Origin: Kribbella steppae
Lineage (GTDB): Bacteria > Actinomycetota > Actinomycetes > Propionibacteriales > Kribbellaceae
Assembly: GCF_004342025.1 (NCBI RefSeq)
Contig: NZ_SLWN01000005.1
Coordinates: forward strand, 62,001-126,000
Reading direction: 5' to 3'
Length of the DNA stretch: 64,000 bases
Shown: positions 8,639-16,285 of the stretch, piece by piece
How positions within the stretch are numbered: position 1 is the first letter of the stretch
Layout of the letters: each line of letters begins with the position of its first letter
Made by a program: the position numbers and the translations under genes
The notes under the pieces: model-generated
Seen by the model: only the letters and a program-made list of their open reading frames with translations
Database searches by the model: none
Told to the model about the DNA's origin: nothing

Positions 8639-9495
8639 ACCATCTCCTTCTTCGCGTGCGGGTTCTGGCTGCGCTGGGCGACCACACGGGTCGGGCGGTT
8701 GGACACCCGGGTGACCCAGAACTCCGGGTCGAAGGTGTCGTCACCGGTGAGGGCCTGCCACAGCTTGATCCGGTTGTACTTCTCCAGCCGGCCGGTCGCG
8801 TTCTCGTACCAGGGGAACGACTGGTCGAGCTCGCGCGCGACCTCCTCGTCGTACAGGTCCTCGACGTTCCACAACCGGACCTGGCGAACGGTCGGGTTGA
8901 ACCGGATCTTGAACATGTAGCGGTCGATGTCGCTGTCGTTCTTCCGGCCGCCGTGCCAGATGCCGTGGTGCAGGAAGACGACCGTGCCGGCCGGGCAGAC
9001 CAGCCGGGTCTGGCCGAGCAGGTTCTGGTACCGGCCGGTGTCGCTCTCGTTGGTCCGGCGCAGGTGGCTGCCGGGCACGCTCAGCGTGCCGCCCATCTCG
9101 AGCGTCACGTCCTGCGGGTAGTACATGAGCTGTACGTCGAACGCATCCGGGCGGACGTCGATGATCGCGTCACCGTGCAGGTTCTGCGCCTCGCCCTCAT
9201 TGGCCTTGCGGATGTGCACTGCGTGGTGGTCGACGGTCGGCTCGGGCCCGACCAGGCTGTGGATGGCGCCGGCAACCTCGGGCAGCTGAACCAGCCGCTG
9301 GACGAAGTCGCTGCTGGTGAACGCGTCCGACAGCGGCGTGCCGTACGGAACGCCGGGAATGCCGGCCTTCAGTACGTCGATCGCCTGCTGGTTCATGTCG
9401 TCCGGGACGACGGCGTCCATCCGGAACGACCCGGTGGCCACGAAATGCGCCATCTGAACCGAGGTGAGCAGGTTCTTGCGATGCGGATGGGGCAT
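8635..9495 (-). CDS. Phytanoyl-CoA dioxygenase family protein
   Basis: The 286-residue protein is an Fe(II)/2-oxoglutarate-dependent oxygenase of the PhyH family. The 2-His-1-Asp metal triad is visible as His107-x-Asp109 and His181, in VVFLHHGIWHGGRKN; an Arg close after His181 could bind 2-oxoglutarate. It should hydroxylate an unidentified substrate. It heads a two-gene operon and is divergent from an AraC-type gene with a sugar-cupin-like N-terminus, so the pathway may be substrate-induced catabolism or tailoring of a natural product. Confidence 0.85.
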   Translation of the reverse strand: MPHPHRKNLLTSVQMAHFVATGSFRMDAVVPDDMNQQAIDVLKAGIPGVPYGTPLSDAFTSSDFVQRLVQLPEVAGAIHSLVGPEPTVDHHAVHIRKANEGEAQNLHGDAIIDVRPDAFDVQLMYYPQDVTLEMGGTLSVPGSHLRRTNESDTGRYQNLLGQTRLVCPAGTVVFLHHGIWHGGRKNDSDIDRYMFKIRFNPTVRQVRLWNVEDLYDEEVARELDQSFPWYENATGRLEKYNRIKLWQALTGDDTFDPEFWVTRVSNRPTRVVAQRSQNPHAKKEMV

Positions 9496-9575
9496 GAGTC
9501 TCCCTCTCGGGGGGGAAGTGGTAACTACTCCACCAGGCTAAGTTCAGACAGCGTTGTCGCGCGTTGGATGTGTTC

Positions 9576-9587
9576 ACCACTAGTGGT
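9576..9587. promoter_or_regulatory. Palindrome ACCACTAGTGGT, candidate AraC-type operator
   Basis: A perfect 12-base palindrome lies 12 bases before the AraC-type start codon. A half-site AGTGGTAA recurs at 9517-9524, near the dioxygenase start. Repeated half-sites across a divergent promoter are the usual arrangement for AraC proteins. Function inferred. Confidence 0.5.
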
Positions 9588-9598
9588 AATTTCTCACC

Positions 9599-10384
9599 AT
9601 GATCGAGTTGCCCCTGGCTGCGCCGCCGGACGTTGTCAACGTCGGCGTGGGGATCCACGGCGTGCGGAGCCTGCGGGATGTGTTCCGGCTGCCGGACCTG
9701 TGGCAGCTGCATCTGTACAGCTACTCGGCCGAGCTGACGGTCGACGGTACGACGTACGCCGTGGCACCCGGGTACGTCAGCCTGACCCCGGCCGGGGCGC
9801 AGGTGCAGTTCGACTACCGCGGTCGGTCGGAGCACCTGTACGTGCACTTCCGGCCGGCGGCTGTCGGCGAGCCGTCGTACCTGCCCGTCGTACAGGATGC
9901 GGGCGCAGCCGCGCCGGTGCTGGCCGATCTGCTGCGCTCGGCCCTGGAGTCGTCGCCGTCAGGTTCCGCACGGGTAACGGCCGAGGTGTGGACGGCGTTG
10001 TGGCGGATCGCGGAGCTGGGATCGTCGTCCAGCGCCGAGGACGCGACCCACCCTGCCGTGTCGGCGGCGATCGCCTACATCGAGGCGAACCTGGCCCAGC
10101 CGCTCACCATCCCGGCGCTGGCCCGGATGGCCGGCGTCTCGCACAACCACCTGACCCGCCTCTTCCACGCCGAGACCGGGCTGACCGTGATCGCCTACAT
10201 CCGTCAGCGCCGGATGACCCGCGCTCTCCACCTCCTCGTCTCGTCGACGCTGTCGATCCCGGCCGTCGCGGCGTCGGTCGGCATCCCGGACCTCCAAGCC
10301 TTCAACAAGACCTGCCGCCGTGAACTGGGCGGCTCACCGCGAGCAGTCCGAAACGCGGTGGCCGGCACGACACCGGCGGGTTAG
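9599..10384 (+). CDS. AraC-family transcriptional regulator
   Basis: The 261-residue protein has an N-terminal cupin-like sensing domain (about 20-120, with a PGYVSLTPAG strand pair). It ends in an AraC DNA-binding domain (about 160-255) with two helix-turn-helix units, LTIPALARMAGVSHNHLTRL and STLSIPAVAASVGIPDLQAF. There is no clear Shine-Dalgarno sequence before ATG, so the transcript may be leaderless. The divergent phytanoyl-dioxygenase operon is its likely target, through the AGTGGTAA/ACCACTAGTGGT sites between them. Confidence 0.88.
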   Translation: MIELPLAAPPDVVNVGVGIHGVRSLRDVFRLPDLWQLHLYSYSAELTVDGTTYAVAPGYVSLTPAGAQVQFDYRGRSEHLYVHFRPAAVGEPSYLPVVQDAGAAAPVLADLLRSALESSPSGSARVTAEVWTALWRIAELGSSSSAEDATHPAVSAAIAYIEANLAQPLTIPALARMAGVSHNHLTRLFHAETGLTVIAYIRQRRMTRALHLLVSSTLSIPAVAASVGIPDLQAFNKTCRRELGGSPRAVRNAVAGTTPAG

Positions 10385-10394
10385 CGTTCCCGGT

Positions 10395-11126
10395 ATGTAC
10401 GAGCTGATACCGGTGGGCGAGGCGCCTGAGCTGGATGAGGAAGCCGGACGGCGGTTTGTCGAGAACTGGCCGGAGTTCATCTTTCATGACCTGGAGGTGA
10501 AGAAGTACAGGGAGCGGCGGGTGGAGTACTTCCGGGAGTGGGAGTTCTACCTGGTCTCCGCCGGTCGGCTGATCGCGGGGTGCTGGGGTGTGCCGATCGC
10601 GTGGGACACGACGGTCGACGACCTTCCGGGTGGATTCACCGACTCGCTGGCTCGGGCAGTCACGTCGTACGAGGAGGGCGTCGTACCGAACACGTTCGTG
10701 CTGATGGCGGCCGCCGTACGGAACGACGAGCAGGGCAAGGGGCATGCCGGCCGGGTGATCAGTGCGGTGCGGGAGCGCGCGGCTGACGGTGGGCTGCCGC
10801 AGGTGATCGCGCCGGTCCGGCCGACGCTGAAGTCTTCCTATCCGTTGACCGATATCGCGTCGTTCATGACCTGGACGCGGGAGGACGGGCTGCCGCTCGA
10901 TCCGTGGGTGCGTACGCACGTCCGCCTGGGTGCGACGATCCTCGCGCCGGCGCCGGAGTCTCAGACGATGACCGGAAGCGTCGCCGACTGGGAGAAGTGG
11001 ACCGGCATGGTGTTCCCGGAGTCCGGGTCCTACGTCATCCCCGACGGGCTGACGCTGCTGGAGCTCGACCGCGCGGCCGACGTCGGCGTCTACCGCGAGC
11101 CGAACATCTGGATGCGGCACAGCTGA
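10395..11126 (+). CDS. GNAT-like acetyltransferase, uncharacterised
   Basis: Start set at ATG 10395, giving 243 residues; earlier in-frame codons would lie inside the araC gene. The middle part, with FVLMAAAVRNDEQGKGHAGR, has the beta4 strand and the Q/R-x-x-G-x-G/A acetyl-CoA pyrophosphate loop of GNAT enzymes. The C-terminal 90 residues (LDPWVRTHVRLGATILAPAP onward) form a second conserved segment that is common in actinomycete homologues and whose role is unknown. No operon partner is evident. Confidence 0.72.
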   Translation: MYELIPVGEAPELDEEAGRRFVENWPEFIFHDLEVKKYRERRVEYFREWEFYLVSAGRLIAGCWGVPIAWDTTVDDLPGGFTDSLARAVTSYEEGVVPNTFVLMAAAVRNDEQGKGHAGRVISAVRERAADGGLPQVIAPVRPTLKSSYPLTDIASFMTWTREDGLPLDPWVRTHVRLGATILAPAPESQTMTGSVADWEKWTGMVFPESGSYVIPDGLTLLELDRAADVGVYREPNIWMRHS

Positions 11127-11171
11127 TCAGGCCGGCTGCGGTGCTCGAGCGTCCGGTTGCGGCGCGGGTGA

Positions 11172-11918
11172 TCAGGCCGAGAGTGGGAATGCTGTTGCGA
11201 CGGCGGCCGTGCGGCTGCTGACGCCGAGGCGCTCGTAGATGTTCTCCAAGTGCTTGCGAACGGTGCCTTCAGCAACGAACAGCCGGCGGGCGATCTGGGT
11301 GTTGCTGTGGCCCTCGGCAACGAGACGCAGGAGCTGCAGTTGCCGGCTGGTCAGATCCGGGATGCCGGCCCGGCGGCGTTCGAGGTCGCGATGCGCCTCG
11401 ATGAAGTGCGGCCGGAGCATCCGGAGCAGCAGCCGCTCGCGTTCGGTGAAGTCGCGGCCGGTGCCGCGGAACAGCAGCAGCCGACGGTCCTCGGCTCCGC
11501 TCGCCGGGAACGGTACGGCGATCTCGCTGCGGACGCCGATCACCCGGAACCACTCACCGATTGGTGACCTCGCCAGCTGACTGGTGGACAGATAGTCGGA
11601 GATCTTCCAGACGCTCTCGTAATCACCGGTCCGTTGCGGCCGGCTGCACACGTCCTCGCCCCAGTAGGACCGCCAGAACAAGTCCTCCCAGCCTTCACCG
11701 GGGTAGACATCCTGCAGGGTGACCTCCTCGTACGCGACGAACTCGCGATCCAGCGGCCGGCTCACCTGGAACGTGACGTCGTCGGCCGGGATCAGCTCGG
11801 CGAGCGCCCGCATCAGCTCGCGCGGAAACACCTCGTCAGGCCCTGCCTGCCGCCCCCGGTCGATCACGTCCAACATCCTGCGCAGGTCGCGCTCGGTGAC
11901 AGTCAACTGCTCCACCAT
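11172..11918 (-). CDS. LuxR-family transcriptional regulator
   Basis: A 248-residue protein with an N-terminal sensory region of about 170 residues, GAF-like by length and pattern but without a clear motif. A C-terminal LuxR/FixJ helix-turn-helix follows (LTSRQLQLLRLVAEGHSN through ENIYERLGVSSRTAA). No receiver aspartate signature is present. It is divergent from the signal-peptide/haloperoxidase operon, and a short inverted repeat lies between them, so that operon is a plausible target. Confidence 0.87.
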   Translation of the reverse strand: MVEQLTVTERDLRRMLDVIDRGRQAGPDEVFPRELMRALAELIPADDVTFQVSRPLDREFVAYEEVTLQDVYPGEGWEDLFWRSYWGEDVCSRPQRTGDYESVWKISDYLSTSQLARSPIGEWFRVIGVRSEIAVPFPASGAEDRRLLLFRGTGRDFTERERLLLRMLRPHFIEAHRDLERRRAGIPDLTSRQLQLLRLVAEGHSNTQIARRLFVAEGTVRKHLENIYERLGVSSRTAAVATAFPLSA

Positions 11919-11968
11919 GACGTACCCCTCCCCTCGACTCAGGCTAAGCCCGCTGCGGCGATCCGCGA

Positions 11969-11986
11969 ATACGTCGAACTACGTAT
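11969..11986. promoter_or_regulatory. Inverted repeat ATACGT-N6-ACGTAT
   Basis: Perfect six-base arms lie in the 134-base gap between the divergent luxR-type gene and the small secreted-protein gene. This is a candidate operator for the LuxR protein; no binding consensus is known to me. Confidence 0.35.
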
Positions 11987-12052
11987 GGCTGTGGGCGGTC
12001 CGACGCGGCCACGGTTGGTCGTGGAAGTTCCACAATCGGGAGGGAAAGACCC

Positions 12053-12343
12053 ATGAAGCGCTTGTCTCGTCTGGCCGGTCTGTCGGCCGCACTACTGGTC
12101 ACCGTCGTCGCACTGTCGGGTACGGCGTACGCCAAGATCCCACCGCATGATCCGGACACCGGTCCTGGAGTTGCGTACGACGCTCCGCGGTCGCCGGCCG
12201 CCGTTGTCGAGACCGGGCTGTCCGTGCTGCAGGTGGTCGGGCTGATGCTGCTGGCGGCCATTGCTGCAGCCGTCGTCACGGCCCTTGCCGGTAGGCGGAT
12301 GCCGCGGATCTCGGCCGGCGCGGTGCAGGCAGGGACTCGGTGA
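12053..12343 (+). CDS. Small exported membrane protein
   Basis: A 96-residue product preceded by a strong GGGAGGGAAAG. Residues 1-27 form a Sec signal peptide ending near AYA. A second hydrophobic segment spans about residues 62-80 (VLQVVGLMLLAAIAAAVVTA), followed by a basic tail. It is probably anchored with a short extracytoplasmic loop. Its TGA overlaps the ATG of the haloperoxidase-like gene, so it may help localise or regulate that exported enzyme. No family recognised. Confidence 0.75.
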   Translation: MKRLSRLAGLSAALLVTVVALSGTAYAKIPPHDPDTGPGVAYDAPRSPAAVVETGLSVLQVVGLMLLAAIAAAVVTALAGRRMPRISAGAVQAGTR

Positions 12344-13587
12344 TGTTTCGACGTGTGTGGAGGTGGCCGGCGCTGCTGGCCACCTGTGCCCTGCTCACCG
12401 CAACCGCCTGGTCGCCTGCAGCAACCGCAGTAGCCGGCGCAAAGGCTTCTGCTGCGCCGGTGCTCGACTGGAGTCGGGTGGCGACGCAGTCGATCGTCGC
12501 TGGCGGCCGGCCGCCGGCAAGTAGCGAGGTGCTGATGGGGATCGTGCACATCGCGATCGCCGACACTGTGGCCGGGCTGGGATACGGCCGGCCGTACGTG
12601 GCCGCCGTACGTCCCGATCGGCAGGCGTCTGCGGCGTCTGCGGTCGCCACTGCGGCGTACGACGTACTGAAGGCTCGGGTTCCGGCTGCGGGGCTTGATG
12701 TCACCTATGCCGACTACCTGGCCGATGTGCCGGACGGGAAGGCCAAGACTCGGGGGATCACGCTGGGACGTGCGGTGGCAGCCGCCGTACTCGCGTGGCG
12801 AGCAGGAGACGGCTTCAACACCTCGGTGGCGTACGTGCAGCGGCAGCCGGGACCGGGAGTGTGGGAACCGACCGCGGCGACTCCGCAGGTCGACCTGGTC
12901 CTCACCCAGGTCAGGCCGCTGACGCTGCGTTCCCGCGCACAGTTCCGGCCCGATGGTCCTGTTGCGGTCACGAGCAAGCAGTACGCCCGTGACGTGGCTG
13001 AGGTCGCTGCACTCGGCCGCAAGGACAGTACGACGCGGACCGCCGTACAGACTGAGACAGCGATGTTCTGGTCGGAGCACACTGCCCAGCAGTGGAGCCG
13101 CGCTCTGGTGCGGCTGGCGACCGAGCGGCACCTCTCACTGTCCGAGGCGGCCAGGATGCTGGCTCTGGTCCACGTGACGACTGGGGACGCTCTGATCGCG
13201 TGCTGGGATGCCAAGTACCACTACCGCTTCTGGCGGCCGGTCCACGCCATCCAGCGCGCCGACACCGACGGCAACCCACGTACGACGGCCGACCCCACGT
13301 GGCAACCGCTCCTCGGCGCCAACCACCCGGATTACCCCTCGGGCCACGCCTGCTTCACCGCAGCCACCACTCGAGCCTTGGAGTCCTTCTTCCACACCAG
13401 CAGGCTGAAGCTCTCGATCGACAGCCAGGTCACGGGCACCACCCGCCACTACGACAAGCTGTCCGCCATCCGCCACGACGTCCGCGAGGCCCGGATCCTC
13501 TCCGGCCTCCACTTCCGCCACGCCATGCATGACGGCGACCAGCTAGGCACCAACGTCGCCAACTGGACAACCCACCGCTTCCGCTAG
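12343..13587 (+). CDS. Vanadium-dependent haloperoxidase / PAP2-like exported protein (copy 1)
   Basis: Start chosen at ATG 12343 in a TGATG overlap, giving 414 residues; the GTG one codon earlier is an alternative. An N-terminal signal peptide spans about residues 1-35. The vanadate/phosphate-binding residues of the haloperoxidase-acid phosphatase superfamily are all present with correct spacing: Lys291 and Arg298 in KYHYRFWRP, Ser333-Gly334-His335 in YPSGH, and Arg384 with His390 in RILSGLHFRH. It could be a peroxidase or a phosphatase; the spacing matches chloroperoxidase-like members. It is a paralogue of the gene at 16286-17680. Confidence 0.86.
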   Translation: MFRRVWRWPALLATCALLTATAWSPAATAVAGAKASAAPVLDWSRVATQSIVAGGRPPASSEVLMGIVHIAIADTVAGLGYGRPYVAAVRPDRQASAASAVATAAYDVLKARVPAAGLDVTYADYLADVPDGKAKTRGITLGRAVAAAVLAWRAGDGFNTSVAYVQRQPGPGVWEPTAATPQVDLVLTQVRPLTLRSRAQFRPDGPVAVTSKQYARDVAEVAALGRKDSTTRTAVQTETAMFWSEHTAQQWSRALVRLATERHLSLSEAARMLALVHVTTGDALIACWDAKYHYRFWRPVHAIQRADTDGNPRTTADPTWQPLLGANHPDYPSGHACFTAATTRALESFFHTSRLKLSIDSQVTGTTRHYDKLSAIRHDVREARILSGLHFRHAMHDGDQLGTNVANWTTHRFR

Positions 13588-14528
13588 GGCAGCGCCAGTC
13601 GGGCGAGACCGCCGGCCCCGAGTACACCGCTGAGGATGTCCACACAGTCCTCGCGGTCGGGGCCGGTGAGGGCCTGTTCTGCCCAGAGGGCGACGTCTTC
13701 GAGGGCTCGGGTGTGGCGGTAGTAGGCGATGGCGTCCTGGTCCAGGTCGACGTCGCCGTACCCGGTGAAGAAGGCTGTGAGCTGTTCGGGCGTGGTGGGG
13801 CCGATGGAGCCCATGCCGCCAAGCATGAACATGAGGTCCTGCTCGCGTGGCGCCAGTACGACGTCGTCCCAGTCGATCAGGTGGACGTGGCCGTCGACCA
13901 GGACATTGCCGAGGTGGGGGTCGGCGTGGCAGACGACCTTGCGGCCGCCTGGCTCCGGCGGCCGGGCGGTCAGCAGGTGGGCGATGGTGTCCTGGTGCTC
14001 TTTCCAGACGGCGGCGAGCTCGGCCTCGAGGTCGTCCTCCGGCGCTTGCGTGGTGAGCCGGGTCTGCAGCTGCGCGGCCAGCCCGGGGATGCGGGCGTCG
14101 ACTGGGCTGTGCCGAGGTAGCGCGTCGCGGAGTCGTTCTGGTAGCTCTGACGAGTGCACTCGCTGGAGGAGTACGCCGTACTCAGTCCACTGCTCGGTGG
14201 TGAGGCCTGTCTCGGCCGCACGGACGCCGTCGATCCACGGTGTGATGGTGAGGCGCTTCTTCCCGTGGAAGCTCCACAGGCCGCCCTCCATGGTCCGGAT
14301 CAGCTCGGGGATGCCTTGCAGGCCGACGTCCGCCAAGTACGCCGCCACCTGGTGGCCCGTATTGGTGCCGGCCCCGCTCCACTTCACGGCGTACGTGTTG
14401 GTGGCCGTGGCCGCCCTCCATACCTGGGCCGCCACGTCAGCCCCGTGCCCGACCGGTGAGAGCTCCACCACATCAAGCCCGAAGTCCTCCAGCACCCACC
14501 GCTGCAGCTTCCTCACGCCCGCCAGCAT
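13584..14528 (-). CDS. Aminoglycoside phosphotransferase (APH)-family kinase
   Basis: The 314-residue protein shows the APH fold: a Lys strand in TYAVKWSG, the catalytic loop VCHADPHLGNVLVD (Brenner motif with the catalytic Asp and Asn), and the metal-binding LIDWDDV. Such proteins phosphorylate antibiotics, choline, homoserine or other small molecules; the substrate cannot be read from the sequence. It overlaps the stop region of the convergent haloperoxidase gene by 4 bases and is monocistronic. Confidence 0.87.
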   Translation of the reverse strand: MLAGVRKLQRWVLEDFGLDVVELSPVGHGADVAAQVWRAATATNTYAVKWSGAGTNTGHQVAAYLADVGLQGIPELIRTMEGGLWSFHGKKRLTITPWIDGVRAAETGLTTEQWTEYGVLLQRVHSSELPERLRDALPRHSPVDARIPGLAAQLQTRLTTQAPEDDLEAELAAVWKEHQDTIAHLLTARPPEPGGRKVVCHADPHLGNVLVDGHVHLIDWDDVVLAPREQDLMFMLGGMGSIGPTTPEQLTAFFTGYGDVDLDQDAIAYYRHTRALEDVALWAEQALTGPDREDCVDILSGVLGAGGLARLALP

Positions 14529-14585
14529 GCCCGGCTACCGGCCGCGATGCGACCGCTTTACCGGGCAGGCCGGCGTGCCCGAAGG

Positions 14586-15077
14586 TCAGCGGTAGTTGAC
14601 GAACTGGACGGCGAAGTCGAGGTCCTGGCCCTTGATGAGCGCCTGGACCGACTGCAGGTCATCGCGGCTCTTGCTGGAGACCCGCAGCTCCTCGCCCTGG
14701 ATCTGTGCCTTGACGCCCTTCGGGCCCTCGTCGCGGATCAGCTTGGACAGCTTCTTCGCGTTCTCCTGGGTGATGCCGGCGCTGATCGAGGCGTTGATCT
14801 TGTAGACCTTCCCGGACAGCTTCGGCTCGTCCGCCTCCAGGCCCTTGAGCGAGATCTGCCGCTTGACCAGCTTGTCCTTGAACACGTCGAGGACGGCGTT
14901 CACCCGCTCCTCGGTGTTCGCCTGCAGGTCGATGGCCTCACCCGACCACTTGATCCCCGCGTCCACGTTCTTGAAGTCGAACCGCTGGCTGATCTCCTTC
15001 GCCGCCTGGTTCACGGCGTTGTCCACCTCCTGACGGTCGACCTTGTTCACAATGTCGAAGGAGGACTCCGAAGCCAT
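14586..15077 (-). CDS. YajQ-family nucleotide/c-di-GMP-binding protein
   Basis: This 163-residue protein is of full family length. It has the conserved start [20 protein letters not shown] and the C-terminal [19 protein letters not shown]. YajQ proteins have two ferredoxin-like halves and bind nucleic acid or cyclic di-GMP in some species. AAGGAAC precedes ATG. It is transcribed away from the adjacent tRNA-Tyr gene. Confidence 0.93.
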   Translation of the reverse strand: MASESSFDIVNKVDRQEVDNAVNQAAKEISQRFDFKNVDAGIKWSGEAIDLQANTEERVNAVLDVFKDKLVKRQISLKGLEADEPKLSGKVYKINASISAGITQENAKKLSKLIRDEGPKGVKAQIQGEELRVSSKSRDDLQSVQALIKGQDLDFAVQFVNYR

Positions 15078-15159
15078 GGGCAGTTCCTTTCCGATTTGCT
15101 GTCAGGGGCACTGTCTGTTGTATCGTCTCCCACGCCGGTTCACGAACCGGCAGCACCCT

Positions 15160-15245
15160 GGCGGGTTGCCCGAGCGGCCAAAGGGAGCAGACTGTAAATC
15201 TGTCGGCGTATGCCTACGCAGGTTCGAACCCTGCACCCGCCACCA
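15160..15245 (+). tRNA. tRNA-Tyr (GTA)
   Basis: The acceptor arms GGCGGGT (15160-15166) and ACCCGCC (15235-15241) pair perfectly and are followed by discriminator A and an encoded CCA. The anticodon GTA is at 15194-15196 in a CTGTAAA loop. A long variable arm, as expected for bacterial tRNA-Tyr, precedes the T arm with GGTTCGAACC. Its 3' end is the parent of the partial copies near 16.2 and 17.8 kb. Confidence 0.96.
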
Positions 15246-15290
15246 GCTGTAAACCAGCCCCTGACCTGCGGAAACGCAGGGCCAGGGGCT
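15222..15290 (+). repeat. Repeat copy 1: tRNA-Tyr 3' end plus terminator (parent)
   Basis: The last 24 tRNA bases, from GTTCGAACC through the CCA, run into the terminator. Copies 2 and 3 align to this unit. Confidence 0.7.
15256..15290 (+). terminator. Terminator of tRNA-Tyr
   Basis: AGCCCCTG pairs with CAGGGGCT around an inner CTGCG/CGCAG stem with a GAAA loop, followed by CTTT. The same hairpin recurs in altered form after the methyltransferase gene and beside the sigma gene. Confidence 0.75.
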
Positions 15291-15413
15291 CTTTCGTGTT
15301 GTCCGGTCGTTACGGCTTGTCCACGGCTGGTCCTGCCCTCATTCTGCCCTGGCTGTCAGGAGGTCTCGTCGCGCTCGACTGCTCGCTGCAGTACCGCGGC
15401 TAGCATTCGGCGC

Positions 15414-16205
15414 ATGAACGAGCCGCACACAGATCCTGTCGCCCACAACCGCCGCGCCTGGGACCGCGAGGTGGAGAAGGGCAACGAGTGGTCGCGGCCG
15501 GTGACACCCGAGGTGGTCGCGAAGGCGCGGGCCGGTGAGTGGTCCATCGTGCTCATCGGGTACGAGCCAGTCGACCCGACCTGGTTCCCTCCGGACATCG
15601 CCGCCTGCGACGTGCTCTGCCTCGCCTCCGGCGGCGGGCAGCAGGGTCCGGTGCTCGCCGCGGCCGGCGCGCGGGTGACCGTCTTCGACAACTCGCCCGG
15701 CCAGCTCGCGCAGGACGAGATGGTCGCCGCGCGGGAGGGGCTCGACGTGCGTACCGTGCTCGGTGACGCGCGCGACCTGAGCGGGTTCCCGGACGCCTCG
15801 TTCGACCTGATCGTGCACCCGGTCTCCAACCTCTTCATCCCCGAGCTAGCTCCGGTCTGGCGGGAGTGCCACCGCGTGCTGCGGCCGGGCGGCACGCTGC
15901 TGTCCGGCTTCGTCAACCCGGACATCTACCTCTTCGACGCGGACGCGATGGACACGCGCGGCGAGCTGGTCGTGCGGCACCGCCTGCCGTACAGCGACGT
16001 CACCCATCTGGAGCCAGGCGAGCGGGAGCGGCTGTGGGGCGCCGACTCGCCGCTGGAGTACAGCCACACGCTCACCGAGCAGATCGGCGGGCAGACCGCC
16101 GCGGGGTTCGCCATCACCGGCTTCGCCGACGCGCCACACCAGTCGGAGGCAACGGCCGGCTGGCTGCCTGGCTACTTCGCCACCAAGGCGGTCAAGAGGT
16201 CCTAG
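15414..16205 (+). CDS. Class I SAM-dependent methyltransferase
   Basis: Start placed at ATG 15414 (263 residues); earlier in-frame sequence runs back into the tRNA terminator. Motif I is degenerate but recognisable in VLCLASGGGQQGPVLAAAGA, followed by the acidic end of strand 2 (VTVFDNS), GDARDL, and a motif IV strand FDLIVHP. The substrate is unknown. It is the only gene between repeat copies 1 and 2 of the tRNA-Tyr 3' end and could be cargo of an old integration. Confidence 0.85.
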   Translation: MNEPHTDPVAHNRRAWDREVEKGNEWSRPVTPEVVAKARAGEWSIVLIGYEPVDPTWFPPDIAACDVLCLASGGGQQGPVLAAAGARVTVFDNSPGQLAQDEMVAAREGLDVRTVLGDARDLSGFPDASFDLIVHPVSNLFIPELAPVWRECHRVLRPGGTLLSGFVNPDIYLFDADAMDTRGELVVRHRLPYSDVTHLEPGERERLWGADSPLEYSHTLTEQIGGQTAAGFAITGFADAPHQSEATAGWLPGYFATKAVKRS

Positions 16206-16210
16206 GCCCG

Positions 16211-16268
16211 TGCACCTGCCGCCAGCGCCAACCAGCCCCTGACCTGTGGGAACGCAGGGCAGGGGCTG
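16211..16268 (+). repeat. Repeat copy 2: degenerate tRNA-Tyr 3' end plus terminator
   Basis: GTGCACCTGCCGCCAGC (16211-16227) matches the tRNA end CTGCACCCGCCACCAGC with three changes. A hairpin then pairs AGCCCCTG (16235-16242) with CAGGGGCT (16261-16268). The hairpin sits between the convergent methyltransferase and haloperoxidase genes and should terminate both. Confidence 0.6.
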
Positions 16269-16285
16269 TTGTTGTGGCCGGCTGG

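Noticed and set aside
8623..10323. A 566-codon plus-strand frame over the dioxygenase genes and the araC start
   Set aside because: Shadow of the real genes on both strands; no domain, atypical residue use.
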